Assembly: GCF_022828475.1 (NCBI RefSeq)
Contig: NZ_CP059557.1
Coordinates: 434,001-498,000 of the forward strand
DNA length: 64,000 nucleotides
Source of the DNA: Saccharopolyspora gloriosae
Lineage (GTDB): Bacteria > Actinomycetota > Actinomycetes > Mycobacteriales > Pseudonocardiaceae
Direction of reading: 5' to 3'
In this document: piece after piece, positions 18,047-26,288 of the stretch
How positions within the stretch are numbered: position 1 is the stretch's first letter
Layout: the number at the start of each line of letters is the position of its first letter
The notes under the pieces: model-generated
What the model was told of the DNA's origin: nothing
The model's input: only the letters and a program-made list of their open reading frames with translations
Databases searched by the model: none
Translations under genes and position numbers: made by a program

Positions 18047-18678
18047 TGACTTCCGGGGAACCCCCGACCAGCCCGTCCGCCGCGAAGATCGGCGGTTTCG
18101 CCCTCGTCGGAGTGGGCGCGCTATCGGCCGTGTTCGGCTTCGCGACGATGGTCTCCGGCGGGTCCGATGACGCCGCCGCGCCGCCGGTCGATCAGCAGCA
18201 GACGGCGGCGCCGCTACCGCCGTTGCCCCCCGCCACCTCCGAGCAGCCGCCCCCGTCGTCGGCGTCCGCACCGCCGCCCGCCGCCACCGAGCCGCCGCGG
18301 ACGCCGGACCCCGAGCCGCAGGCTCCGCCGGTGAACCAGCCGCGCCCGGAAGCACCGGACGCCGAGCACGGGCGGCAGCACATCGTCGTGCGGGTCTACA
18401 ACAACAGCACCGTGAAGGGCTTGGCGCACCGCGCCGCCGACGACTTCCGCAGCGTCGGCTACGACGTGCCGGAGGTCGGCAACTACGCGCGCGGCACCAT
18501 TCCCACGACGACCGTCTACTACCGCCCGGGCACCGCCGAGGAAGCGCAGGCCAAGGAGGTCGCGGCCGCGTTCCAGGCTCGCGCGGAGCCTCGGTTCGAG
18601 GGTGTCGGCGATGCTAGCCCGGGAGTGATCGCCATCATCACCAACGATTACAAGGGTCTTGGTAAGGGTGGGAAGTAA
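18046..18678 (+). CDS. Membrane-anchored LytR_C-domain protein (Rv0431-like)
   Basis: A 210-residue protein with a short cytoplasmic start, one membrane anchor (about residues 15-38, GGFALVGVGALSAVFGFATM), a long Pro/Ala/Glu-rich wall-spanning linker (about 42-115), and a C-terminal LytR_C domain (about 118-205; IVVRVYNNSTVKGLAHRAADD, VPEVGNYARGTIPTTTVYYR). LytR_C domains are found in envelope proteins and are thought to bind cell-wall polymers; the catalytic LytR-CpsA-Psr domain is absent. The start overlaps the DUF3263 stop by one base. Element E1 begins three bases after the stop. Confidence 0.87.
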   Translation: MTSGEPPTSPSAAKIGGFALVGVGALSAVFGFATMVSGGSDDAAAPPVDQQQTAAPLPPLPPATSEQPPPSSASAPPPAATEPPRTPDPEPQAPPVNQPRPEAPDAEHGRQHIVVRVYNNSTVKGLAHRAADDFRSVGYDVPEVGNYARGTIPTTTVYYRPGTAEEAQAKEVAAAFQARAEPRFEGVGDASPGVIAIITNDYKGLGKGGK

Positions 18679-18680
18679 CT

Positions 18681-19080
18681 CCGCCGGTCGTTTTGCTTGG
18701 GTGGTCGGGTGGCGGAACCTCAGTGAGCCTCTCGCTGCGGGATCTTTTTCCCTAGTGGCTCCGCCACGAGGGAAAAAGCTGTCCTCGCGAGAGGCTCACT
18801 GAGAACCCGCCGGTGGTCGTTTTCTTGACGTGGGCTATGTGCTTCGCACATACAGGCACGGCCTTCGGCCGCAAGGCAGGCGGGGCTTCGCCCGCCCTTC
18901 GCGGACTTCGCCGCCAACAGCACGGCTACGCCGCAAGGCACGGCCTACGCCGCCAACTGCACGGCTTCGCCGCAAGGCACGGCCTTTGGCCGCGAGGCGC
19001 GGTTTCGTCGGAAGGCGCGGTTTTGCCGTGAGGCACGGTTTCGTCGTGGGGCGTGGTTTTGTTCGCGGATTTGGCTTTGC
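18681..19080 (+). repeat. Repeat element E1: covarying hairpin plus mini-hairpin array
   Basis: A multi-part element directly after the LytR_C stop. Outer hairpin 18711-18811: 25-base arms (18711-18735 and 18787-18811) pair except for a symmetric AAC/AAC internal loop; the copy-specific core is TGAGCC between constant CTCAG and TCTCGC. Nested hairpin: 18744-18759 with 18763-18778, loop TCC. Third hairpin: TATGTGC-TTC-GCACATA at 18836-18852. From about 18853 to 19080 follow tandem units of 18-20 bases of the type CGGCTTCGCCGCAAGGCA, each a small hairpin with a linker, decaying at the end. No credible coding frame. Copies E2-E4 lie at 21440-21793, 32480-32910 and 39885-40215. Confidence 0.85.
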
Positions 19081-19128
19081 CGTGGCGTGTGGTTCGGCGA
19101 TGTGGGGGTGAAGGTGCCGGATTTCGGG

Positions 19129-21381
19129 TCAGTGGCGGGATTCGGCGTAGGACTCCAGGGCCGCGAGTTGGGCGGGGTCCAGTGAGGGGCGGACTGCTCG
19201 GCGGGCGGCGGTCAGGTGCGCTGCCGAGACTTCGGCGGCGTCCAGGGACTCGCGCATCGCGGTGAGGGCGGCCTCGCGGATCAGGGCCGCGCAGTCGGCG
19301 GCCGAGTAGCCGTCCAGTTCCGCTGCCAGCGCCGTCAAGTCCACATCGGACGTGAACGGGGTGTTCCTCGCCGCGGAGCGCAGGATCTCGGTCCGCGCGT
19401 GCTCGTCCGGCGGCGGCACGTACACCAGCCGTTCCAGCCTGCCCGGGCGCAACAACGCCGGATCGACCAGTTCGGGGCGGTTCGTCGCGCCGAGCACCAC
19501 CACGTCCCGCAACGGCTCCACGCCGTCGAGTTCGGTGAGCAGTGCCGCCACCACCCGGTCGCCCACCCCGGAATCGCTGGACTGGCCACGGCGCGGTGCC
19601 AGCGCATCGACCTCGTCGAGGAAGATCAGCGAGGGCGCGGCGTTGGCCGCGCGGAGGAACAGTTCGCGCACGGCCCGTTCGGATTCGCCGACGAACTTGT
19701 CCATCAGCTCGGCGCCCTTCACGGAGAGCACGTTGAGCCGTCCGCTGCCCGCGAGCGCCCGGATCAGGAACGTCTTGCCGCAGCCCGGCGGCCCGTACAG
19801 CAGCACGCCGCGCGGCGGTTCCACGCCGAGCCGGGTGAACGAGTCCGGGTAGCGCAGCGGCCACAGCACCGTCTCCGTGAGCGACTGCTTGACGTCGACC
19901 ATGTTGCCCACGTCGTCCAGGGTGAGCCCGCCGGTCTGCAAATCGTCCGAAGTGGACATCGAGATGGGGCGCACCGAGGCGAGCGCTTCGACCAGGTCGT
20001 GCTGGGCGATGGACGGTTCCGCCGCCCCGTCGCGGTGCCGCAGCGCGGCGCGCACCGCGGATTCCCGGCACAGTGCCACCAGGTCCGCCGCCACGAAGCC
20101 AGGTGTCCGCTCGGCGAGCTCGCCCAGTTCCACACCGGCGGCCAGCGGCGCGTTGCGCAGCAGCACCCGCAGCAGTTCGACGCGGGTCGCCGCGTCGGGG
20201 AGCCCGATGGTCAGTTCCCGGTCGATCCGGTCGGTTTCGCGCAGCCTGGGGTCCACGGACTGGGGTTGCGCGCTGGTGACCACGACCGCCAGCCGCTCGG
20301 AGTCCATCGCGGCGGTGAGCGCGTCGAGCGCGACGGTCGCCAGCGGCGGCGGTTCGGCGGCGGGCAGCAGGCTGTCCGCGTCGGTGAGCAGCAGCACGCA
20401 GTTGCGGCCGTCGGCGGCGATGCTCGTCGCCCGGTTGAGGGATTCCTGGAGTCGTCGGGCGGCGCCGCGGGATTCGAGCGCGGCGATGCTGGGCGCGTTG
20501 ACCTCGACGAGTTCCGCCGACACCGACGCCGCCACCGAGCGCACCAGGGTCGCCTTGCCGACACCGGACGGGCCGCTGATCAGAACGCCGAGCCGTGCGG
20601 TCGCTCCGAGGCGCTGCAGCAGTTCCGGTTGCTCGAACGACAACCGGAGCCATTCGGTGAGCCGGTTCGCGGTGTCGCGCGCTCCGGCGAGGTCGCTGAC
20701 GGGAATCGGGGGTTCGGAGTGCGGTGCTTCCCGGATCGGTGCTGCGGAGCCGAATTCCTCCGGTTCGGCCGCCGCCGCGGGCTCCGGTGCTCCTGAATTC
20801 GGCGTGCCCGATTCCGGTGTGGGGGCGCCGCGCCAATTGACCACAGTGGACGGCTGCACGGTGACGGCGCCGTCCGGATCGGTGGCGGCGATGGTGATCA
20901 GCTCGTTGGTCCAGGTCATGCCGATCGACGCGGACAGCCTGCTGCGCACCTGCCCGGCGTGCGCCGCCGTCGACGGCGCGAGGTCCTGCGGCAGCAGCGA
21001 AACCGTGTCGCCCGGCCGGAAGACTTTGCCGGTCAACGCCAGCCTGATCACCTCCGGCGGCGCTGTCGCGGTGGCGAGCCGGGAACCGGCGACCGTCACC
21101 CGGCGCGCGGGCGCCGCCCGGACCGGAGCGACGCCGACCTCGGCGCCTTCGCCCAGTCCGAGGTTCGTCAGAGCCACGTCGTCGACGAGCACCACCCCCG
21201 CCGGGCTGCCCCGGTCGGTGGCGGCGGCCAACGCCACGGTGACCCGAGCCCCGGTGAGCGCCACCGCGTCCCACGGCCGCAGCCCCAGCGCGTCGAGCAC
21301 TTCCGGATGCAACCGCACCACACCACGACGAGTGTCGGCGGCGGACGGCGAAAGGCGAACGGTCAACGTCAAAGACGACAC
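19129..21381 (-). CDS. CDC48/VAT-like double AAA+ ATPase (Rv0435c-like)
   Basis: A 750-residue protein with an N-terminal substrate/cofactor domain of CDC48 type (about residues 1-190), a variable linker, and two AAA+ modules. D1 has Walker A GPSGVGKATL (about 270-280), but its Walker B reads VLLLTDADSL (about 325-335), without the catalytic glutamate. D2 is complete: Walker A GPPGCGKTFL (about 525-535), Walker B LIFLDEVDALAPRRG (about 580-595), and the sensor/arginine-finger stretch ATNRPELVDPALLRPGRLERL. D2 is therefore the likely motor, acting as a hexameric unfoldase, while D1 may only bind ATP. Position upstream of the pssA-psd pair is as in mycobacteria. Elements E1 and E2 flank the gene on both sides. 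Confidence 0.9.
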   Translation of the reverse strand: MSSLTLTVRLSPSAADTRRGVVRLHPEVLDALGLRPWDAVALTGARVTVALAAATDRGSPAGVVLVDDVALTNLGLGEGAEVGVAPVRAAPARRVTVAGSRLATATAPPEVIRLALTGKVFRPGDTVSLLPQDLAPSTAAHAGQVRSRLSASIGMTWTNELITIAATDPDGAVTVQPSTVVNWRGAPTPESGTPNSGAPEPAAAAEPEEFGSAAPIREAPHSEPPIPVSDLAGARDTANRLTEWLRLSFEQPELLQRLGATARLGVLISGPSGVGKATLVRSVAASVSAELVEVNAPSIAALESRGAARRLQESLNRATSIAADGRNCVLLLTDADSLLPAAEPPPLATVALDALTAAMDSERLAVVVTSAQPQSVDPRLRETDRIDRELTIGLPDAATRVELLRVLLRNAPLAAGVELGELAERTPGFVAADLVALCRESAVRAALRHRDGAAEPSIAQHDLVEALASVRPISMSTSDDLQTGGLTLDDVGNMVDVKQSLTETVLWPLRYPDSFTRLGVEPPRGVLLYGPPGCGKTFLIRALAGSGRLNVLSVKGAELMDKFVGESERAVRELFLRAANAAPSLIFLDEVDALAPRRGQSSDSGVGDRVVAALLTELDGVEPLRDVVVLGATNRPELVDPALLRPGRLERLVYVPPPDEHARTEILRSAARNTPFTSDVDLTALAAELDGYSAADCAALIREAALTAMRESLDAAEVSAAHLTAARRAVRPSLDPAQLAALESYAESRH

Positions 21382-21439
21382 CCCACGACCCTAGCCGTAG
21401 TCGTTCGTGTTCTCCGGGGGTCGTTTACGAAGCGGTGCC

Positions 21440-21793
21440 AGCGGCGAACCGGTGCTTCCGGCGGCGAAGCCCGCGAAGGGCAAAACCCAGCCTTCCTCGC
21501 GGCGAAGCCCGCGAAGGGCGGGCAAAGCCACGCCTGCCTCGCGGCGAAGCCGTGCCGTCGGCGGCGAAGCCCGCGAAGGGCGGGCGAAGCCACGCCTGCT
21601 TTGCGGCCGAAGGCCGTGCCTGTATGTGCGATGCACATAGCCCACGTCACAAAGCCGACCACCCGCGGGTTCTCAGCTGTCTTCTCGCGAGGACAGCTTT
21701 TTCCCTCGTGGCGGAGCCACTAGGGAAAAAGATCCCGCAGCGAGAAGACAGCTGAGGTTCCGCCACCCGACCACCCAAGCAAAACGACCGGGC
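21440..21793 (-). repeat. Repeat element E2 (minus strand), after pssA
   Basis: Same architecture as E1, in the orientation of pssA, starting about six bases after its stop. Outer hairpin 21664-21764 has a core of CTGTCT between constant CTCAG and TCTCGC (minus strand), perfectly paired by the other arm. The nested hairpin is identical to that of E1. The third hairpin is TATGTGC-ATC-GCACATA (21623-21639). The mini-hairpin array runs from about 21620 down to 21440, with units such as CGGCTTCGCCGCGAGGCA. It ends close to the start of the AAA ATPase gene (21381). Confidence 0.85.
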
Positions 21794-21798
21794 AAGCC

Positions 21799-22734
21799 TC
21801 AACGACTGCGGTTACCGCGGAGGCCCAAGCGGCGCCAGCTGAGGCGGGGGCCGTCCGGGCCTCGATTGCGGCCGCGGCGCATTCGCTGCCGGGCGCCTGC
21901 GAGCGCGCGCCTCGGGTGCGGTGGGCGCAGGCCGAGGCGGCGTTGGGTGCGCCTGCGGATCGCGCGCCGTTCCCGGGGCGCCGCCGCCCACGCCTCCGGG
22001 TGCCGCACCAGCCAGCGGTGCCGGTACACGGCGTACGGGATGTGGATCAGGTACACCAGCAGCGCCACTGCCAGCGAGATCAGCGGGAACATGATGATCC
22101 CGGCGGCCAGCACGGCCACCAGCACCAGCAGCGGAGCCAGCAGCCGCGCGGGCACCTTCACGGTCTTCAGCGACAGCGTGGGAACCCGGCTCACGGCCAG
22201 TGCGGCCACGGCCGCCATCCACACCATCACCACGGGCTGCTGCGCCCACCAGCCCGAGTAGCCGAAGTGCGCGGTGAGCACGAGCGGCAGCAACGCCAAC
22301 AGTCCGGCGGCGGGCGCGGGAACGCCGACGAAGAACTCCTTGCTGAACGCGGGCTGCTCGGTGTCGTCGAGCAGGGTGTTGAACCGCGCCAGCCGCAGGA
22401 TCATGCACACGGCGAACAGCAGCGCCGCGATCCAGCCCGCCCGGTTGTCCTGCAACTGCCACGCGTAGAGGGTCAGCGCGGGTGCCACGCCGAACGACAT
22501 CGCGTCGGACAGCGAGTCGAGTTCCGCGCCCATCCGGGTGCTGGCGTCGAGCAGCCGGGCGATGCGCCCGTCCAGCCCGTCCAGCACGGCGGCCACGGCT
22601 ACGGCCGCGATGGCCCCGTCGAGCTGGTTCTTCAACGCGAACTGCACGGCGGAGAGCCCGGCGCACATGGCCAGCACCGTGATCGCGTTGGGCAGCAGGC
22701 GGATGCCGGGAGGGGCGAGGCGGGGGCCGTTCAT
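21799..22734 (-). CDS. pssA: CDP-diacylglycerol--serine O-phosphatidyltransferase
   Basis: PssA makes phosphatidylserine from CDP-diacylglycerol and serine in the membrane. The CDP-alcohol phosphatidyltransferase motif DG-x2-AR-x8-G-x3-D-x3-D is exact at residues 55-77 (from LDGLDGRIAR to LSDAM). About six to eight hydrophobic helices fill residues 12-240. The last 70 residues are a very basic Arg-rich tail (RRAIRRRTQRRLGLR and similar) that most homologues lack or have much shorter. The ATG at 22734 overlaps the psd stop by four bases, so psd-pssA are one operon, and PssA's product is Psd's substrate. Element E2 follows. Confidence 0.94.
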   Translation of the reverse strand: MNGPRLAPPGIRLLPNAITVLAMCAGLSAVQFALKNQLDGAIAAVAVAAVLDGLDGRIARLLDASTRMGAELDSLSDAMSFGVAPALTLYAWQLQDNRAGWIAALLFAVCMILRLARFNTLLDDTEQPAFSKEFFVGVPAPAAGLLALLPLVLTAHFGYSGWWAQQPVVMVWMAAVAALAVSRVPTLSLKTVKVPARLLAPLLVLVAVLAAGIIMFPLISLAVALLVYLIHIPYAVYRHRWLVRHPEAWAAAPRERRAIRRRTQRRLGLRPPHPRRALAGARQRMRRGRNRGPDGPRLSWRRLGLRGNRSR

Positions 22735-23468
22735 GCCCGCTCGCCACCTGTGGGGAGCTCGGCGAGCACGGTCTCGCCGCCGACGGTGCGCTGGCCGGGT
22801 TCCACGAGGACCCGGCTGTCCGCGGGGACGTACAGGTCCACGCGGGAGCCGAAGCGGATCAGCCCGTAGGTGCGGCCGGCGACGGCCCGCTCCCCGTCGT
22901 TCACGGAGCACACGATGCGGCGGGCCACGAGCCCGGCGATCTGCACCACGGCGAGCTCGTGGCCGCCGTCGGTGCGCAGCAGCAGCGAGTTGCGCTCGTT
23001 GTCCTCGCTGGCCTTGTCCAGGTCGGCGGAGAGGAACTTCCCGGGCCGGTACGCGGCCTGCACGATCTCGCCGGTCACGGGCAGCCGTTGCACGTGCACG
23101 TCGAAGATGGTGAGGAACACGCTCACCCGGGTCATGGCCCGGTCGCCGAGCCCGAGTTCGGGCGGCGGGGTGGCGGATTCGACGTGCGCGACGGTGCCGT
23201 CGGCGGGGGCGACGGCGATGCCGTCGCGGGCGGGGGTGACGCGTTGCGGTTCGCGGAAGAACCACGCGCACCACGCGGTGGCGATGCCGCCGAGCATGCC
23301 TGCGGGCCGCCACGCGCGGCGCAGCAGCAAGGTGGCGACGGCGGCCCCGAGCACGAACGGCCTGCCTGCCGGGTGCATCGGGGGCACGGTGTCGCGGGCC
23401 AGCTTGGCGAGGTGCGTGAGCGGGTCGCCGCCGGCGGGGGAGATGCCTGGTTCTGTCTGGGTGCTCAT
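22731..23468 (-). CDS. psd: Phosphatidylserine decarboxylase (short, archaeal/actinobacterial type)
   Basis: Psd converts phosphatidylserine to phosphatidylethanolamine. The 245-residue proenzyme has a hydrophobic stretch at about residues 38-75, the Psd blocks FREPQRVTP, VAPADGTVAHVE and FLTIFDVHVQRLPVTGEI, and the self-cleavage site FGS at about residue 207 (RFGSRVDLYVP), where the serine becomes the pyruvoyl group. The short form without the long N-terminal region is that of the mycobacterial/archaeal group. The ATG at 23468 opens the psd-pssA operon. The 750 bases upstream have no gene but several hairpins. Confidence 0.93.
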   Translation of the reverse strand: MSTQTEPGISPAGGDPLTHLAKLARDTVPPMHPAGRPFVLGAAVATLLLRRAWRPAGMLGGIATAWCAWFFREPQRVTPARDGIAVAPADGTVAHVESATPPPELGLGDRAMTRVSVFLTIFDVHVQRLPVTGEIVQAAYRPGKFLSADLDKASEDNERNSLLLRTDGGHELAVVQIAGLVARRIVCSVNDGERAVAGRTYGLIRFGSRVDLYVPADSRVLVEPGQRTVGGETVLAELPTGGERA

Positions 23469-24219
23469 CGAGCTGCTACACCCCTGCGTCGGAGTTCGTC
23501 ACCGCGGCGCGTCTGCTGCGCTGCGGCCGTGTCGGTACAGCATCGCGGACGTGCCCTCGGTGGCTGCGCCAGGGGGAGGAGTCGATCATTGGTGCTCGCC
23601 TCGTGCGGTGCTGACGATGTCCTTGGCCGCCCGCTGCGTCGCGGGCAGGTGCGGAGCCTGTCACGTCGCGGGTCGCGCGGTGAGCGGTGGGGATCGTTCC
23701 GGGACGCCGTGCCTGCTCTGAACGGGTGACGAGGCGGTCGGGCGGCGCGGAGGGCGGTTCGCGGCGGCCTCCGGGGAGCGCGCGGGCTCCGGTGAGCGGT
23801 TCGCGGCGGAGTGGGCGGCGGGCTGCTGCGAGGTCGGCCGACGACAGGCGTCCGGAACCGGACTGGCGGCGGCCTCGGCGGGATCAGTCGCAGGTGAACT
23901 GGGGTGGACGTAAAAGTGCCGGGGTGGCCCGGCGCCCCCGAAGCGCCGGTGCCACCCCGGCACCAACCCGCAAGGCGCCTCCCCGTTGGCGCCAAACGGT
24001 CCCCGATAAGGGCCACCGTGCACCCCCCGACGGCACACGGAGCCCGCTGTCGGCTCCCTCCCTGGTGAGAGGGGGCTGACGTCTAGTGAGACGGAGTCGA
24101 TCGACAGGTTGTTACGCAGTTTCCAGTGTAATTGAGCTCACACGAACTACGTAGCCGCTATTGGAGGACATTAGAAGCGAAATCTGTAACCCAGAGTGAC
24201 ATTTTTGGTCTCGAATCCC
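23469..24219. other. 750-base region without a convincing gene
   Basis: Bases 23469-23900 are very GC-rich and hold only open frames of biased, Arg-rich composition with no family likeness, which I read as chance. The hairpin at 23916-23963 ends the transcript from the gene at 24220-26181. On the minus strand there are further stems near 23973-23992 (GGCGCC repeats) and 24032-24055 (GGAGCC/GGCTCC). Bases 24080-24215 are less GC-rich and contain nothing I recognise. The psd promoter must lie somewhere in this stretch. Confidence 0.5.
23916..23963 (-). terminator. Strong terminator on the minus strand
   Basis: GTGCCGGGGTGGC (23916-23928) pairs perfectly with 23951-23963, and inside it CCGGCGC (23929-23935) with GCGCCGG (23943-23949), giving a 20-bp stem with one bulge. 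Read on the minus strand it is followed by TTTTA. It lies about 260 bases after the stop of the gene at 24220. Confidence 0.75.
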
Positions 24220-26181
24220 TCACTCGTCCGAGGGGTCTCGGCGGTCGTCGATTCGCATCCGGGCACCCATCAACTCGCCCAGGCCGCCGTACGGGTCGCC
24301 GCGCTCATCCGTGTCCGCGGTGCTGCCCACCACCAGCTCGGCCACATCGTCGGCCCCGGGCGTGACCGCGTCCGAACGCACCGTCGACGAGGACGCGTCG
24401 TCCAAGTACAGCTCCAGCTTCAACGACCAGCCGGACCGCTCCTGGGTCAGCGTCGTCGCCGCCACGTCCCGGCTGTCCACCCACTGCGCGTCCTCCCGGT
24501 TCCGCAGCCGCTCCACCGGGGCCACCAGCAGCTCGTCGAGCTCGTCCAGCTCCGACTGCCGCACCCGCGCCGACGCGCCCGCCAGCAGCCGCCGCGCCGT
24601 GCTCGCCGAGCTCGGTAAGAACACCAGGCCCCGGTCGGTCACCAGCAGGTCGTAGCGCTCACCGGCGTACTGCACCGGGCTGACGATGCCCGAGACCGAC
24701 GGCTCCGGTTCCGCGACGGGTTCCCTGGCGTGCTGCAACGGCACACCCAGATCCACCAACGCCCGGTGCAGCCCCGGGACGAGCCGCGGATCCGCCACCG
24801 CCGGCCGCACCAGCCGATCCGGATCCAGCGGCCTGCCGCCGTTGAGCCGCACCACCGAGTCACCCGCCCAGTCCAGCTCGTGCTGCGCACGGCCCGCGCA
24901 CACCAGCGCGTCCACCACGGCGCCGCCGAGCAGCTCGGTCAGCGTGTCCACCACGGCCTCGTCGACGTGATCCGGATTCAGGCCCGGATTCAGCACCGGG
25001 TTGATCAGGTCCGGGCCTTGCCCGCGGTGGATGGCGGCGAGCACGCCGCCGATCGCGGGCGGGCACTCCAGGCCGCTCTGCGCCACCGCGGAGCTCAGCA
25101 GGCCCGCTTGCCGAGCGACCTCGGCGGCCCCCGCCTTGCGGGCCAGGTCCGGCCACGGCAACCGCGGGCCGAGCCCGTCGATCAGCAGCTTGCTCTCCAG
25201 CTCAGGGACGCTCTTGCGCGGTTCCCGCAGCAACGAGAAGGCCGGGTGCTCCTCGGGTTCCCGATCGCCTGCGCGCAGCCGCTTCATCGCCTCCACGCGG
25301 TCCCGGGTGGACGGGCGCACGCCGCGCTCCTGGGCGAGCGACTCCTTGACCCGCTCCGCGAGCTGCGGCTTGCGCTCCGGGTGATCCATGAACGCCCGGA
25401 AACCCAGCAGCAGATCGGGCGTGTGCTCGACCTTGGTGGCCATGCTCAGGTACTGCTCGGCGTAGTCGCGCCAGCCGAACTCGATCGCCTTCATCTTGCG
25501 CAGCGAGGTGACCGCGGCGCGTTTGCCCGCCGCCTTCACCGCGACGGTGTCCGCGCCGAACCACAGCTCGTCGCCGACCCCGGACGCCACCGCCGAGTAC
25601 GCGCGGGCGTAGCCGGCGAACAGCCACTTCGCCGGGCCGCCGGTGAGTCCCTCCGCGGTGCGCCGCACGCTGGTGTCGACCCGGTCGGCCAGCACGACCA
25701 GCTTGCTGGCGCCCACGGTGCGGCCGAGTTCGCGGGCGGTGACGGCGCGCAGTTCGCTGGTGGACAGTCCGGCGATCAGCGGCAACCCGATCTCCAGGTG
25801 CCTGGACCGGACCTTCAGGCCGAGCAGCGCGGTGTCCTCCCGCAGCCGGGCGGTGGGTTGCGAGGTCACCCGCACGTCATCCGGGGCGGGAGCGCCGGAA
25901 CCCGACGAGATCGAGTCGATCATCTTCCACACCTTCGGCTGCGCGGAGCGGGCCAGCTGCACGCCGCGCGGACGTTCCCGTCTGCGCAGGACGGTCCGCA
26001 GGCCGATGCCGATCACCGCGGCCACCAGGACCGCGGCGAGTCCGGCGCGCATCCCACCGCCCAGATCGAGCCGGATGGTGTACGCCGCTATCGCCAGCAG
26101 TCCCAGCACCAAACAGGCGGGGACGGCGAAGAAGCCGATGTGCAACGCCAGCGCCAGGGCGGCGCGCCAGGGGCCACGCAC
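24220..26181 (-). CDS. Membrane protein with a degenerate M48 (HtpX-like) peptidase domain
   Basis: A 653-residue protein. Two membrane helices lie at about residues 10-35 and 45-62, as in HtpX/M48 proteins, followed by a cytoplasmic domain that resembles M48 peptidases around TSELRAVTARELGRTVGASKL (two pieces, residues about 138-157). Where true proteases have HELGH this protein has RELGR, so both zinc-binding histidines are replaced by arginine and it cannot be a normal zinc protease. The C-terminal 300 residues have no similarity I know. The GTG start at 26181 follows AGGAG ten bases upstream. Probably a pseudo-enzyme with a structural or sensory role; that is inference. Confidence 0.72.
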   Translation of the reverse strand: MRGPWRAALALALHIGFFAVPACLVLGLLAIAAYTIRLDLGGGMRAGLAAVLVAAVIGIGLRTVLRRRERPRGVQLARSAQPKVWKMIDSISSGSGAPAPDDVRVTSQPTARLREDTALLGLKVRSRHLEIGLPLIAGLSTSELRAVTARELGRTVGASKLVVLADRVDTSVRRTAEGLTGGPAKWLFAGYARAYSAVASGVGDELWFGADTVAVKAAGKRAAVTSLRKMKAIEFGWRDYAEQYLSMATKVEHTPDLLLGFRAFMDHPERKPQLAERVKESLAQERGVRPSTRDRVEAMKRLRAGDREPEEHPAFSLLREPRKSVPELESKLLIDGLGPRLPWPDLARKAGAAEVARQAGLLSSAVAQSGLECPPAIGGVLAAIHRGQGPDLINPVLNPGLNPDHVDEAVVDTLTELLGGAVVDALVCAGRAQHELDWAGDSVVRLNGGRPLDPDRLVRPAVADPRLVPGLHRALVDLGVPLQHAREPVAEPEPSVSGIVSPVQYAGERYDLLVTDRGLVFLPSSASTARRLLAGASARVRQSELDELDELLVAPVERLRNREDAQWVDSRDVAATTLTQERSGWSLKLELYLDDASSSTVRSDAVTPGADDVAELVVGSTADTDERGDPYGGLGELMGARMRIDDRRDPSDE

Positions 26182-26288
26182 GGTGTTGAAACTCCTGAGT
26201 GAGGGGTCGATTTACCCGCGATCCGAACCGGCGCGCGAGCGGGAGCGCCGATGGTGCGCTGGCAGTCTTAGTGGAAAACAGCCGGACG

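Noticed and set aside
18853..19080. CRISPR array
   Set aside because: The units are contiguous 18-20-base hairpins without unique spacers, and there are no cas genes.
18813..19111. Open frames through the E1 array, for example starting 18813 and 18830
   Set aside because: They only translate the mini-hairpin units. Unit lengths of 18, 19 and 20 shift frames, similar frames exist on both strands in E2-E4, and no SD or family likeness is found.
18926..21274. Long 782-codon frame on the minus strand overlapping the AAA ATPase gene
   Set aside because: It is the Arg/Gly/Ala-rich shadow of the ATPase in another frame and runs into the E1 array. The AAA motifs lie in the 19129-21381 frame.
23687..24079. 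130-codon plus-strand frame in the gap before psd
   Set aside because: Composition is Arg/Gly/Pro-rich by chance, it passes through the terminator hairpin, and there is no SD.
24000..24130. c-di-AMP (ydaO-type) or other riboswitch on the minus strand before psd
   Set aside because: Several stems are present, but I could not find the conserved core sequences of any riboswitch class.
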